Shown: positions 52,431-61,368 of the stretch, in pieces | Layout of the letters: each line of letters starts with the position of its first letter | Position numbering within the stretch: position 1 is the stretch's first letter | Assembly: GCA_010672925.1 (NCBI GenBank) | Contig: JAAHFP010000002.1 | Location: 303,243-367,242, forward strand | Source: Symploca sp. SIO1C2 | Lineage (GTDB): Bacteria > Cyanobacteriota > Cyanobacteriia > Cyanobacteriales > Coleofasciculaceae | Reading direction: 5' to 3' | Length of the DNA stretch: 64,000 nucleotides | Position numbers and translations under genes: made by a program | Notes under the pieces: generated by a model | Database searches by the model: none | What the model was told of the DNA's origin: nothing | What the model saw: the letters and a program-made list of their open reading frames with translations, nothing else

Positions 52431-52949
52431 TATAATAGAAATAAACTATCTGCACATTTATGTAGATAGTTTACAATTCTACATCCTTAAGACAATTTTA
52501 TTCATCAATTTTTAATTCCGCGTAGCGGTACTAGGTGCTCAATCCAAACCCCTTAAAACGTCTATTACCACTCTCTGGACTTACTCCGTCAGTCGAAAAA
52601 GTCAGATCAAAAGTCAGAAAAGTCAGAAAAGTCGGATCATGACCTCAAGAGGCCAAATTTGACTCATTAAGCATTACATTAAATTTACGTTTTCAATTTG
52701 CCTAGTTTACGTACTAGACAAGGGGTGCAATAACCCACATTCTTCATTTTAGTGTCACACTCAGTTTTTTCGTAGTTCCTCAATTAAAAATTGTAGTTTT
52801 TTATACTATAACTACTATAAATTTTTGGGAGATCGCAAAACCACAATCGACCAAAAACCAAAATTAACAGTGTGACATGTCCGGCTTCCCAAGCTTCCGA
52901 ATGTGGTCAACAACCACAAGCCTTGCAATAGGAAGAGCTCTATACCACT

Positions 52950-54083
52950 ATGAACATCGATATACATATAACCTTTGAAGAAGCCCTTGCATGGGTAGAG
53001 TTTATTCTGCAATCCAAAATTGATAAACAACTAACCGAAGTAGAAAAAGCAATCCTCAAAGCTGCTTGGGAACAAGAAACCTACAATAAAGTCGCCGATG
53101 ATTTATATTTGAGTGTAGGATATATTAAAGATTTAGCATCTCAGTTATGGAAGTGCATGTCCAACTTATTGGAAACTAAAGTAACCAAGAGTAGCTTCCG
53201 CTATTTATTATTAGAGAGAAGCACAACAATTGCCTATATCTTGCCAGAAATACAACCGAGCAATATTTATCAACAGGAAGAGTACAAAGGCAATATATTA
53301 ATCGTTGATGAAATTATTAATAATTTGGATTTCTTAACTTACACATTGAACAAGCAAGGGTACAAAGTTCAAAATTTTACTGACAGTAACCTGGCATTAA
53401 TCGCAGTTCGTAATAACCGACCTGATGTCATTTTACTAGAAGTTAACAGACCGGAGAGCAATGGCTATCAACTTTGCTCAACCTTGAAATCAGATGAAGC
53501 AACTTCAGATATACCCGTTATTTTTTTTAGTTCTTCCAATGAATTATTCGATAAAGTCAAAGCTTTTAAAGTCGGGGGAGTAGACTATATTACCAAACCG
53601 TATCAACCGGAAGAAGTGGTTGCGAGAATCCAAGCTAAACTAAATTTACAACAGCAAAAATTTCTACTTCGACAGGAAATACAGCAACAGCAAAAAAACA
53701 CAGAAATGCTTCGGCAATTTCGTGCTTTTCTTACCAGTGTATTCAACAATTCAAAAGATGGCATAGCTGTTATAGAAGCAGTAAGGGATGCTCTCACCGG
53801 AGAAATTAAAGATTTTCACTATCTGCTGGTTAATCCCATCTTTGCCAAACTGTTGGATAAAAAACGAGAAGACTTCATCAGTAAGTTAGGACAACAGAAA
53901 CGACTGAATCGGCTTGTCCCGGGATTATTTGAGGAGTTTGTGCAAGTGGTGGAAACGGGAGAAACTCTAGAGCAGAAATTTTGTTGCAAAACAGATACCC
54001 AAAAGAAGTGCTATGACTTGATTGCCATTAAATTGGGTGATGGTATTTCAATAACAGTGCGGGAAGTCATGAATGTTTCTTAA
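52950..54083 (+). CDS. Tandem regulator 1: HTH (VMAP-type) - pseudo-receiver - PAS-like
   Basis: A 377-residue protein. Residues about 8-90 match the N-terminal helix-turn-helix often seen in cyanobacterial vWA-MoxR-associated and NACHT proteins (FEEALAWVEFILQSK, LTEVEKAILKAAWEQETYNK, LSVGYIKDLASQLWK). Residues about 114-235 are a CheY-like receiver: acid pocket D120/E121, K216 in ITKPY. The phosphorylation site is Glu (E164 in ILLEVNRPES) instead of Asp. A coiled coil and a PAS-like domain follow (VFNNSKDGIAVIEAV, FHYLLVNPIFAKLL). The receiver may be locked in an active-like state. A close paralogue follows on the same strand. Confidence 0.85.
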   Translation: MNIDIHITFEEALAWVEFILQSKIDKQLTEVEKAILKAAWEQETYNKVADDLYLSVGYIKDLASQLWKCMSNLLETKVTKSSFRYLLLERSTTIAYILPEIQPSNIYQQEEYKGNILIVDEIINNLDFLTYTLNKQGYKVQNFTDSNLALIAVRNNRPDVILLEVNRPESNGYQLCSTLKSDEATSDIPVIFFSSSNELFDKVKAFKVGGVDYITKPYQPEEVVARIQAKLNLQQQKFLLRQEIQQQQKNTEMLRQFRAFLTSVFNNSKDGIAVIEAVRDALTGEIKDFHYLLVNPIFAKLLDKKREDFISKLGQQKRLNRLVPGLFEEFVQVVETGETLEQKFCCKTDTQKKCYDLIAIKLGDGISITVREVMNVS

Positions 54084-54424
54084 GAAATAGGATTCATGCA
54101 CCGTAACATTAGATCACGATTGGAGTAAATTGTATCACCAGTTAAAATTATCTCGCTAAAAAATGTCAGGATTTGCCATTTTTTTCATGTTTGATGTATA
54201 GAGACTGAAGGAATTAAAATCTAACTTTTCCTCAGTCCCAACGATATTATCTACGTAAAATTACTTAGAATTGAACTTAAATTTATCAATCAAACGTACA
54301 CAAAATTTGAGGTTGGGTGGATTGCAATTTTATTTTAAGTAATTTTACGTAGATAATCTGATACTTCAGGGTGCTGAATTTGGATGCCACTCAAAATCGT
54401 TGCCACATCAAATTAACACGGAAC
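54084..54424. repeat. Spacer between the tandem regulators with a perfect 22-bp inverted repeat
   Basis: 54246-54267 and 54336-54357 are exact reverse complements (ATTATCTACGTAAAATTACT to AGTAATTTTACGTAGATAAT), 68 bp apart. They form a 112-bp MITE-like or operator-like structure. No ORF. Confidence 0.75.
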
Positions 54425-55603
54425 ATGTACTTTGAAGAAGCACTGGCATGGGTTGAATCTATTCTCCAATCCCAAATTAATAAACAACTAACTAGGCCAG
54501 AAAAAGCCATCATCAAGGCGGCTTGGGAACAAGAGACCTACAGTGCAGTTGCTGATAACTTATATCTTAGTGTAGGATATATTAAAGATTTAGCTTCCCG
54601 ATTATGGAAGTGCCTTTCCAATTTACTAGAAGAAAAAGTAACCAAGTATAACTTGCGTTCTCTGATCTTAGAAAGATGCACTATACTTACTAATATATTG
54701 CCAGAAATAGAACCAAGTTATATCTGTCAAAGGGAAGAATCAAAAGGCAATATATTAATCGTTGATGAAATTATTGATAATTTGGACTCCTTCACCTATA
54801 CCTTGAACAAGCAAGGATACAAAGTTTACAGTCTCACTGACAGTAATCTGGTATTAAGAACAGTCTGGGACAACCGACCAGATGTCATTTTACTGGAAGT
54901 TCACAAACCAGAGAGCAATGGCTACCAACTCTGCTCAACCTTGAAGTTCGATGAAGAAACTTCAGATATACCCGTTATTTTTTTCAGTTCCTCCAATGAA
55001 GTATCTGATAAAGTCAAAGCTTTTCAAGTTGGGGGAGTAGACTATATTACCAAACCCTGTCAACCGGAAGAAGTGATCGCGAGGATTCAAGCTCAACTAA
55101 ATTTACAACAGCAAAAACTCTTACTTCGTCAAAAAATCAAACAACAGCAAAAAAACACAGAAATGCTTCAGCAATCTTGTGCTTTCCTTACCAATGTCTT
55201 CAACAGTTCAAAAGATGGCATGGCCGCGATGGAAGCAGTAAGGGATGCTCTCACCGGAGAAATCAAAGATTTTCACTATCTGCTGGTTAATCCCATCTTT
55301 GCTAAGCTGTTGTGTAAAAAACGAGAAAAATTCACTAGTAAATTAGGACAACAGAAACTGCTGAATCGACTTGCTCCAGGATTATTTGATAAGTTTGTGC
55401 AAGTGGTGGAAACGGGAGAAACCTTAGAACAGGAATTTTCTTGTGAAGCAGATACTCAAAAGAAGTGGTATGAATTGATTGCCATTAAATTGGGTGATGG
55501 TTTTTCGATAACTGTGCGGGAGGTGAAGAGAATGGAGACGGAACAGCCAACAGGCAAGATGCCTGTTCCACAAGAGTTTGAGCGGGAATATATTTACCAA
55601 TGA
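54425..55603 (+). CDS. Tandem regulator 2: HTH (VMAP-type) - pseudo-receiver - PAS-like
   Basis: A 392-residue paralogue of the protein at 52950, similar over its whole length. From the ATG at 54425 it reads FEEALAWVESILQSQ; a GTG at 54371 would add 18 residues. The HTH and coiled coil are conserved. The receiver again has Glu at the phospho-acceptor position (E158 in ILLEVHKPES), with D114/E115 and K210 kept, so the change predates the duplication or is selected. The C-terminal tail after REVKRMETEQ is encoded by the dispersed sequence CAGGCAAGATGCCTGTTCC. The PAS-like domain has changed more than the receiver (loss of an Asp-Lys-Lys stretch near LLCKKREK). Confidence 0.85.
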   Translation: MYFEEALAWVESILQSQINKQLTRPEKAIIKAAWEQETYSAVADNLYLSVGYIKDLASRLWKCLSNLLEEKVTKYNLRSLILERCTILTNILPEIEPSYICQREESKGNILIVDEIIDNLDSFTYTLNKQGYKVYSLTDSNLVLRTVWDNRPDVILLEVHKPESNGYQLCSTLKFDEETSDIPVIFFSSSNEVSDKVKAFQVGGVDYITKPCQPEEVIARIQAQLNLQQQKLLLRQKIKQQQKNTEMLQQSCAFLTNVFNSSKDGMAAMEAVRDALTGEIKDFHYLLVNPIFAKLLCKKREKFTSKLGQQKLLNRLAPGLFDKFVQVVETGETLEQEFSCEADTQKKWYELIAIKLGDGFSITVREVKRMETEQPTGKMPVPQEFEREYIYQ

Positions 55604-55631
55604 CAAACGACAAATGACAAATAACAATTCC

Positions 55632-56075
55632 TTATTGCTTGCTGGCTTTGAGGGCATATTCTCGAAATCTATTTAAATCTGCTTGGATGGTAGATTCAAC
55701 AATACGACCGAGAAATAGATTATCCATCAACGGACCGAGGATACCGGGAATGGCGTAAGCTACTGTTAGCTTAACAATACTATTACCATGCCGGTCATAA
55801 AAGCGAATTGCTCCCCTATTCGGTAAGCCATCTATAGATTCCCATTGAATAATTTGATGGGGTATAACTTTGAGAATGCGGGAGAGCCAACTGAATTCTA
55901 AACCACCACTGGCCAGTTTCCACCGGGATAGTTCTGGATCTTCTTCTAGTACCTTGACTGAGTCAATCCATTTCATCCAACGAGGCATTTGTTCTAAATC
56001 AGACCAGAGGCTCCAAGCTAAGTCAATAGGAACCTCTACCTCAACCTGCACACTATGTTCGAGCCAATCAGTCAT
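55632..56075 (-). CDS. SRPBCC (cyclase/dehydrase-type) protein
   Basis: A 147-residue START/Bet v1-like fold: WLEHSVQVEVEVPIDLAWSLW, the helix-grip ending LNRFREYALKASKQ, and a hydrophobic cavity pattern. Such proteins bind lipids, polyketides or isoprenoids. It lies 110 bp downstream of crtQ on the same strand. I recall this pairing in many cyanobacteria, which suggests a role with carotenoids or their membranes, though no reaction is known. Confidence 0.88.
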   Translation of the reverse strand: MTDWLEHSVQVEVEVPIDLAWSLWSDLEQMPRWMKWIDSVKVLEEDPELSRWKLASGGLEFSWLSRILKVIPHQIIQWESIDGLPNRGAIRFYDRHGNSIVKLTVAYAIPGILGPLMDNLFLGRIVESTIQADLNRFREYALKASKQ

Positions 56076-56185
56076 AGGAATGTAGAATTAAGAATTAAGA
56101 ATGTAGAATTGGGAATTGTTTCTTTTTCTCTGTGTCTCTGCGTCTTCACATCCCCACATTAGTCAAAACTAGCTTCCTGAGATAC

Positions 56186-57655
56186 TTAGCAGCTTACTGC
56201 TACGGAGCACTCCTCAATTTTAGATGCATTTTCTAGAATTGCTTGAGCGGCTTGATGTCCTGAGATAGTTGCTCCTTCCATACTATCGATGTAGTCTTGC
56301 TGGGTATAGCTACCTGCCAGGAAGAAGTTGTTGATTGGTGTCTTCTGGTTGGGACGATAAGGATCCATGCCGGGAGCTTCCCGATAGAGAGATTGGGCCA
56401 GCTTAACTACACTGTACCAGGTCATGTTCAACTCTCGTGAAGAGGGGAAGAGTTCTTGAACTTGCTGTAGAACATGTTTAGCGATCGCTTCGTTATTTTG
56501 TCGGATAAAAGGGTCACCGGGAGTCAGCACCAATTGCAAGAGGGAACCCTCTCCTTGCTTATAGTAGTCACTGGGACTAGTCAGAGCCAAATCAGCAAAG
56601 CAGGAAAAATCCGCATCAGGGGTATAGAGTAGATTATCAATCCCTGCTGCTTCTGCTAACTGTTGTCGCTTTTGGGGGTCATTTAATTCTGTTACCCAGC
56701 CATCAAACCGAAGCTGTACGGTAGCTACTGGTACGGCATCCAACTTATAGATCTTGTCAAACTCTGGCCATTTACGCCATGCTTCTGGTAGCAGGCGCTG
56801 CACTCCAGGAACATCACCAGCACAGACATAGGCATCAGCAATAATCGTTTCTTCAGTTTCCCCTTGGGCAACAACTAAGCCAGTAACCTTGGTTTCCGTA
56901 CCACTCTCCGTAAACAGTATCTCCCGCACTCGGCGTCTGGTGTAAATTTTTGTACCTCGTGCTTCTAAATACTCGATAATTGGTTTGTGAAGATACTCAT
57001 AAGGAGAACCTTCCAGCATCCGCAGTACCGACGCTTCGGATTTAGCTGCAAAGAACTGAAAAATTGTCAACATGCAACGGGCAGAAATATTTTCTGTATC
57101 AATAAAACCCAGAGCATAAGCGATCGGATTCCACATCCGTTTTAAACTACCCTGAGAGCCACCGTGACGGCGAAACCAGTCAGCAAAGCTAATGGAATCT
57201 AGCTCTCTGATGTTTTTCATTGCTCCCTCGAAATCCACTAAACCCCGAACAATGGGACTAGTACCAAGAGCAAGAGAGTTTTGTAGCTTATCTATAACAG
57301 ATAGTTGGGAGGTGGTAAAAAAGGCTTTAAGTCCATTGAAGGGAGCACCGGTGATAAAGCGAAAATCCAACTCTCCGATACGAGCATCTTTATTAATAAA
57401 AGTGTGGGTATGCTCCTTTAGACGCAGGTTCTCAAAGGCTCCCACCTTCCGCATCAACTCAAATAACTGGTAGTAGCAGCCAAAAAAGACATGCAACCCC
57501 ATTTCTACATGGTTACCTTCGGCGTCTACCCAGCTACCAACTTTCCCCCCCACAAAGGGACGGGATTCAAAAATTTCTACCTGATGTCCGGCATCAACTA
57601 GGTCAACTGCCGTCGCCATCCCCGCTAGTCCTGCCCCAACAATTGCAATTCGCAT
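56186..57655 (-). CDS. crtQ: Zeta-carotene desaturase
   Basis: A 489-residue plant-type desaturase (ZDS) that converts zeta-carotene to lycopene through neurosporene, using plastoquinone as acceptor. The FAD-binding motif is [12 protein letters not shown] (5-16). The sequence [20 protein letters not shown] distinguishes ZDS from phytoene desaturase CrtP. The C-terminal FAD-contact region is [20 protein letters not shown]. It acts on the thylakoid or plasma membrane. The SRPBCC gene follows on the same strand. The protein is full length with no missing motif. Confidence 0.96.
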   Translation of the reverse strand: MRIAIVGAGLAGMATAVDLVDAGHQVEIFESRPFVGGKVGSWVDAEGNHVEMGLHVFFGCYYQLFELMRKVGAFENLRLKEHTHTFINKDARIGELDFRFITGAPFNGLKAFFTTSQLSVIDKLQNSLALGTSPIVRGLVDFEGAMKNIRELDSISFADWFRRHGGSQGSLKRMWNPIAYALGFIDTENISARCMLTIFQFFAAKSEASVLRMLEGSPYEYLHKPIIEYLEARGTKIYTRRRVREILFTESGTETKVTGLVVAQGETEETIIADAYVCAGDVPGVQRLLPEAWRKWPEFDKIYKLDAVPVATVQLRFDGWVTELNDPQKRQQLAEAAGIDNLLYTPDADFSCFADLALTSPSDYYKQGEGSLLQLVLTPGDPFIRQNNEAIAKHVLQQVQELFPSSRELNMTWYSVVKLAQSLYREAPGMDPYRPNQKTPINNFFLAGSYTQQDYIDSMEGATISGHQAAQAILENASKIEECSVAVSC

Positions 57656-57701
57656 TCAGCCTTTCTCTTTTCAGTTTCTTTACAGATTGTAATATAAATC
57701 G

Positions 57702-57727
57702 GGAATTGGGAATTGGAAATTGGGAAT
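57702..57727. repeat. GGGAATT heptamer repeat
   Basis: Three to four units (GGGAATTGGGAATTGGAAATT) between the second J-domain gene and crtQ. Confidence 0.8.
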
Positions 57728-58777
57728 TTAGAAGCGGATGACTTCTAGTAAATCTCCGAACATCTCTTCCATCATCTCCTCAGGTGTTTGACGCCAAGCA
57801 GTTGGTCCAGTAATAAATTCTTTGATAGTGACTTTTTTGTCTCGAAAATCCCTGATAAAATCTCGCAACTGCTCAATCCCGTGAAGTTCCGATTCCATTT
57901 GCTCCATCATCTCAGCAATAGGATCTATACCTTCTCGCTTAGCTTTGCGGTAATCCGAAACCATCACGCCTTCCGGGGTTTTTTTAACTAAGCGCAATTC
58001 CCGTTTCAAGTTTTCGTATTGGTTTTTGAGGAATTGATTTTCCTGTTCGAGACGATTACAACTTCTGGTTATCTCATCTTCCGTTTCGTTGGCAATTGAT
58101 TCACCTGCTTGATGTTGCTGTTCGATTTCCAGTAGTCGCGCCAAATCGCCATCTTGATAGGCTCTATTGATTTCCTTCATAATTTCGGTATGGCGCAGGT
58201 GGTTTTCACTATCCATCACCTTATCAGGGTGAAAGATTTCCGCTAACCTCAAAAAAGTCTGGCGAATTTTTCTTGATTCCTGAGTTTTGGCTACTTGCTG
58301 TGGGGGAAATTCTTGCCTTTCCTCGGTATCTGGCTCGGAGTTCTCTTCTGATTTAAAGTTAAAATTTGGTTCTGGTTCTTGATTCTCAAACAGTTCGTCT
58401 AACTCTGTTTCTCCTGCTTGGTTGTTAAACTTAGGAGAGATGATTCCCCCCAACTGTAAACTCCGATAAATTCCTTCAATCGTCTTCTTCGCTTTTTTGC
58501 CAAACTTCCTGGTGCGGAAGATTTCCTCGAATAAGGAATGGATCTCTTGATCAAGAGCTGTAAGATTTTTTAAGTGAGGATTACCTTGTTTAAAGATCTC
58601 AGTTGCTAAGGAACGCATCTGCTCCACAAAGTTATTCAGTTCCGTCCGTTTTCTCTTAGTCTGTTTTAAGAGCCATTGCTGATCTTTTTTTAAGGCTTCC
58701 AGGCGACGATAACTAGAGGGGAGAGCTAGTGATGTTGTTGAAGTCCCATTAGATGAGGAAGAGGCAGAGGGTGGCAT
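57728..58777 (-). CDS. J-domain protein with coiled-coil regions
   Basis: A 349-residue protein from the ATG at 58777 (a TTG at 58801 is the alternative). The N-terminal half is helical (ALKKDQQWLLKQTKRKRTE). A J-domain-like segment lies in the middle: RKIRQTFLRLAEIFHPDKVMD with HPD, then EIMKEINRAYQDGDLARLLE, followed by a long coiled coil. The C-terminal end is FITGPTAWRQTPEEMMEEMF. The placement of a J domain inside a coiled-coil protein suggests an Hsp70 co-chaperone for a dedicated client. Client unknown. Confidence 0.82.
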   Translation of the reverse strand: MPPSASSSSNGTSTTSLALPSSYRRLEALKKDQQWLLKQTKRKRTELNNFVEQMRSLATEIFKQGNPHLKNLTALDQEIHSLFEEIFRTRKFGKKAKKTIEGIYRSLQLGGIISPKFNNQAGETELDELFENQEPEPNFNFKSEENSEPDTEERQEFPPQQVAKTQESRKIRQTFLRLAEIFHPDKVMDSENHLRHTEIMKEINRAYQDGDLARLLEIEQQHQAGESIANETEDEITRSCNRLEQENQFLKNQYENLKRELRLVKKTPEGVMVSDYRKAKREGIDPIAEMMEQMESELHGIEQLRDFIRDFRDKKVTIKEFITGPTAWRQTPEEMMEEMFGDLLEVIRF

Positions 58778-58884
58778 AAGGGAGGGTGGAAAAAGACACA
58801 ATCATTTTACTCTACTCGTTAGATTCTGATCGCCCCTGGAGTTAGAAGCTGTGCGGGGAGATGGGGAAGCTGAGGAAGCTGGGG

Positions 58885-58955
58885 AAAACGGAACAACAAA
58901 CAACAAACAACAAACAACAAATGACCAATGACCAATAACAAATGACAAACAACAA
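58885..58955. repeat. AACAAAC/AATGACC-type heptamer repeats
   Basis: A run of ACAAACAACAAACAACAAAC and AATGACCAATGACCAAT units between the J-domain gene and cbiM. Confidence 0.8.
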
Positions 58956-58958
58956 TTC

Positions 58959-59603
58959 TCAATTCCTAATTTCCAACAATTCTGGTTTGACTCGCCGTAA
59001 AAAAAGCACCACTGCTGCTGTAAACCACCCTTCAATCACCATGAGCGGAATATAGGCAAGAAAAGCTCCGTAAATTACTGTTTGTTGAGTTTCAGTACCA
59101 ACACCTGTAAAAATACTAGTTATGCTCAAAGCTATATATATCAGAGTTGCTATTCCCAAACCAGCAGCACCAGCAAGAAAAGCTGAGATACCGGTCACCA
59201 AGCGATTGTCTTTATTGATAAGATAGTGCAACTGGAACAGGTGATAAGCCAGAATTGCTGGTAGTCCTAGCATCACCGCATTTACTCCCAAAGTCGATAA
59301 GCCACCATGTTGGAAGAATATTGCTTGGAAGAATAAACCAATGAGAATGGCTGGAAAAGCATAGTAACCCAAAACTGTTCCTAATAGTCCATTGAGGATT
59401 AAATGAACACTACTTGGTGGTACTGGGATATGAATCCAAGAAGCCACAAAAAAAGCAGCGGTCAGTAAAGATGCTTTGGGAATGTTTTCTTGAGGATTTT
59501 GAGCTCGATGAATTCGACGCAAAGAGTACCAAGTGAGACCCCCAGTAGTCGCATAACCAAGGATACAGGTGGATGCGGGGAGGATACCATCAGAAATATG
59601 CAT
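58959..59603 (-). CDS. cbiM: CbiM/NikM-type substrate-specific component of a cobalt/nickel ECF transporter
   Basis: A 214-residue membrane protein with about seven helices. The start MHISDGILP is diagnostic: in CbiM/NikM the N-terminal amine and His2 bind the metal. A second conserved His lies in PSSVHLILNGLLG. The frame is open to 59741, but that extension reads GGGAATT heptamer repeats (IPNSQFPIPNS), so the start is 59603. The ATPase (CbiO) and coupling protein (CbiQ) are not in the window. The upstream gene, a NikL/CbiL-like protein, supports the role. Confidence 0.92.
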   Translation of the reverse strand: MHISDGILPASTCILGYATTGGLTWYSLRRIHRAQNPQENIPKASLLTAAFFVASWIHIPVPPSSVHLILNGLLGTVLGYYAFPAILIGLFFQAIFFQHGGLSTLGVNAVMLGLPAILAYHLFQLHYLINKDNRLVTGISAFLAGAAGLGIATLIYIALSITSIFTGVGTETQQTVIYGAFLAYIPLMVIEGWFTAAVVLFLRRVKPELLEIRN

Positions 59604-59612
59604 TTTAGAATG

Positions 59613-59668
59613 TAGAATTGGGAATGGAGAATTGGGAATTGGGAATTGGGAATTGGGAATTAAGAATT
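59613..59668. repeat. GGGAATT heptamer repeat upstream of cbiM
   Basis: Several tandem GGGAATT units (GAATTGGGAATTGGGAATTG) in the spacer between the NikL/CbiL-like gene and cbiM, reaching into the 3' end of the former. Confidence 0.85.
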
Positions 59669-60196
59669 GGGAAGAGTCTTCTGCTTCCTTGTCTGATTTC
59701 CACTTCGTTGGAAAAATAGGGCTGTACCAACAAATCCCCAAACACCGGAAGCTCCCATGAGGATTGTTTGGAGAGGGGTAAAGGAAGGAGTTGTTGATTG
59801 AATCATCATTTGTTGGTTTTTCGGCTTATTATCTCCTGTTTCTGGAGTGATACTTGTCGCCACTTTGTCTTCTGTGTCTACAACAGCAATATTGATAATG
59901 TCACCGTGACTAACTTGGCGCACTTTCACTGTCCAATTCCCGGTTTTTGAGGGAGTAGGTGCAAAGGCAAAGTTACCGTTTTCGTCAGTAGTACCAGTTA
60001 GCCAAGGAGTAGAAGATTGTTCTGGGGAGTAAACTGTAACTTGGGCATTAGACATCGGTTTGCCAGTGTCATATTTAGCTTGAATCTCGATTGCTTGAGT
60101 TGCTTCGTATTCAATTTTGACACCATGAGCATCAGCTTCAAGAGAGTAACCGAAGATTGAAGCAATAATGATTGGGGCTACAAGTTTCCACTTCAT
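59660..60196 (-). CDS. NikL/CbiL-like accessory protein of the nickel/cobalt transporter
   Basis: A 178-residue protein with a signal peptide (MKWKLVAPIIIASIFGYSLEADAH is read as signal plus start of the mature part). A carboxypeptidase-regulatory-like beta-sandwich follows (VKIEYEATQAIEIQAKYDTGK, GTTDENGNFAFAP). One C-terminal membrane helix is at about 145-165 (LMGASGVWGFVGTALFF). This layout is that of NikL/CbiL, which assists the M component outside the membrane. It is 56 bp upstream of cbiM. The last residues (QKTLPNS) are encoded by the neighbouring heptamer repeat. Confidence 0.8.
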   Translation of the reverse strand: MKWKLVAPIIIASIFGYSLEADAHGVKIEYEATQAIEIQAKYDTGKPMSNAQVTVYSPEQSSTPWLTGTTDENGNFAFAPTPSKTGNWTVKVRQVSHGDIINIAVVDTEDKVATSITPETGDNKPKNQQMMIQSTTPSFTPLQTILMGASGVWGFVGTALFFQRSGNQTRKQKTLPNS

Positions 60197-60263
60197 ATTC
60201 AACTTTGTCTAGATTGATTTGTAAAGGAGAGTCAAGTCTCTCCTGTAGAGAAATGGTGGTTAA

Positions 60264-60355
60264 TATAGCGTTTCTCATACTTGTGAGGTACATTCGCTAT
60301 TGGTTTTGGGAATAGGGAATGGGAGATGTACCTCACGGATGCGAGAATTGCTATA
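60264..60355. repeat. MITE-like element, GAGGTACAT family copy 2
   Basis: Left arm TATAGCGTTTCTCATACTTG plus TGAGGTACAT; right arm ATGTACCTCACGGATGCGAG plus AATTGCTATA. Terminal inverted repeat of about 30 bp, total 92 bp. The interior is GGGAATAGGGAATGGG-type sequence. Confidence 0.8.
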
Positions 60356-60364
60356 GCTCAAATC

Positions 60365-60522
60365 ACCGAAAGCGGCGGGAAGCCCATTCCTTAAGGGATG
60401 GGAGGGATAGCCGCCCGCCGCTTGGTTGTTTGTTCTTTGTTTTTTGTTTTTTGACAAACAACTAACAACCAACAACAAATAACACGAAATCCCCCGTGCT
60501 TTAGCCGGGGGATGAGTTAACC
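60365..60522 (+). mobile_element. IS200/IS605-derived palindromic element (non-autonomous), copy 2
   Basis: Left end hairpin from ACCGAAAGCGGCGGGAAGCC to CCGCCCGCCGCTT; interior of TTTTTGTTTTTTGACAAACA and AACAAAT repeats; right end AATCCCCCGTGCTTTAGC then CGGGGGATGAGTTAACC. It abuts the stop codon of the lipoprotein gene (60523). The sister copy is at 564-790 in the opposite orientation. Confidence 0.7.
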
Positions 60523-61368
60523 TTAACTTGTGGTGTCGGCGGTGGTAGACTCTTGGCAGTGACCTTCACCAACATGACCGAGTCCCATCAGTGCTTGTTC
60601 AAAGTTTTCGTAATCCTCGGCTGATAGTTCTGACTCTAGTTCAGACATCTCTACTTCTAGCTTGCCATCCTTTGCTAAAGCAGCTAGGGGTGCAAAACCG
60701 AGAGCATTAGTATTAAGATCATCATCTGCTGAAGCATCAGCATCGCCAAAAATATGGTCAAAGTGGAAGGTTAACTCCAAATCAGCTGTACCTCCTGCTT
60801 CCAGTTTACCTTTGCGCTCTCCGCCGACAAACTCCCCACAAACATACTCGTATTCCTGGTCAATTTTGATCGAAAAGTCAATAGTCTGCCCATCTTTTTG
60901 AGCCTTTCCTTCCATGACTATCGTCTGATCTTCAATTGGTTCATCCTCTCCCTGAACCATCTTCCAGGAAAGGGCATTATATTTACCAGCAGGAACCTCG
61001 GCAAACTCTTTGATGAGAACCGGTTCGGCACTTTCATTGCCTTCTGCTAAGTCTACAGTTGTTGCCTCCTCAAAGCTGACTGTCTCTTTTGCCTCGATGT
61101 CGCTGTTAGCCTCTGCATGAAAAGGAGGGTCGCTTTGGTAAGCCGTGACATCTACTAGATTAACGTAAACATGGTCAAAAGAAATTTGCCAATCATCTTT
61201 GGAGACAAAACCCTCTCGAACAAAATCCTCTCCATTAGCACGAATTTCCAGATTCCCCTGTTCTATTGTTGCCGGGGTTTCGTTTTGATTTGCCCCTTGG
61301 GAACAGCCAAATAGCAAGCCAGTTGCCACAAAGGTCAGATTAGCTAAAGTTAGCAGCTGTCTGCTCAT
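60523..61368 (-). CDS. Lipoprotein with metal-binding features, hypothetical
   Basis: A 281-residue predicted lipoprotein: N-terminal hydrophobic segment and lipobox LLFGC (C22), then a beta-rich domain (ISFDHVYVNLVDVTAYQSDP) and a long acidic part. The C-terminal half has HFDHIFGDADASADDD and GLGHVGEGHCQES, with His, Asp and Cys that could bind metal. Neighbours are the cobalt/nickel and FTR1-type transport genes, so a metal-trapping or sensing role is plausible but inferred. The DUF4382-like fold was considered and is not certain. The end of the gene abuts a mobile-element relic. Confidence 0.75.
   Translation of the reverse strand: MSRQLLTLANLTFVATGLLFGCSQGANQNETPATIEQGNLEIRANGEDFVREGFVSKDDWQISFDHVYVNLVDVTAYQSDPPFHAEANSDIEAKETVSFEEATTVDLAEGNESAEPVLIKEFAEVPAGKYNALSWKMVQGEDEPIEDQTIVMEGKAQKDGQTIDFSIKIDQEYEYVCGEFVGGERKGKLEAGGTADLELTFHFDHIFGDADASADDDLNTNALGFAPLAALAKDGKLEVEMSELESELSAEDYENFEQALMGLGHVGEGHCQESTTADTTS

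Larger units (their letters stand above)
52100..52640. repeat. Three clusters of AAGTCAGA-type direct repeats
   Basis: Cluster 1 at about 52104-52152, cluster 2 at about 52274-52312, cluster 3 at about 52586-52638. Each consists of AAGTCAGA or AAGTCGGA units separated by 1-5 bases. Clusters 1 and 3 both start with GTCAGTCGRAAAAGTCAGAT, so they are diverged copies of one block. Confidence 0.7.
51983..52949. other. Repeat-rich spacer before the tandem regulators
   Basis: Nearly 1 kb without a credible gene. It contains three clusters of AAGTCAGA repeats, a minus-strand terminator (52185-52222), a 96-bp inverted-repeat element (52335-52430) and a TAATTCCGCGTAGCGG-type dispersed repeat at 52513. 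Confidence 0.6.

Noticed and set aside
52815..53030. Minus-strand 71-codon frame overlapping regulator 1, as a source for the orphan terminator
   Set aside because: It is antisense to the start of a real gene, low in protein-like features, and ends about 590 bp from the terminator.
59604..59741. N-terminal extension of cbiM
   Set aside because: It reads GGGAATT heptamer repeats; the diagnostic MHISDG start is at 59603.
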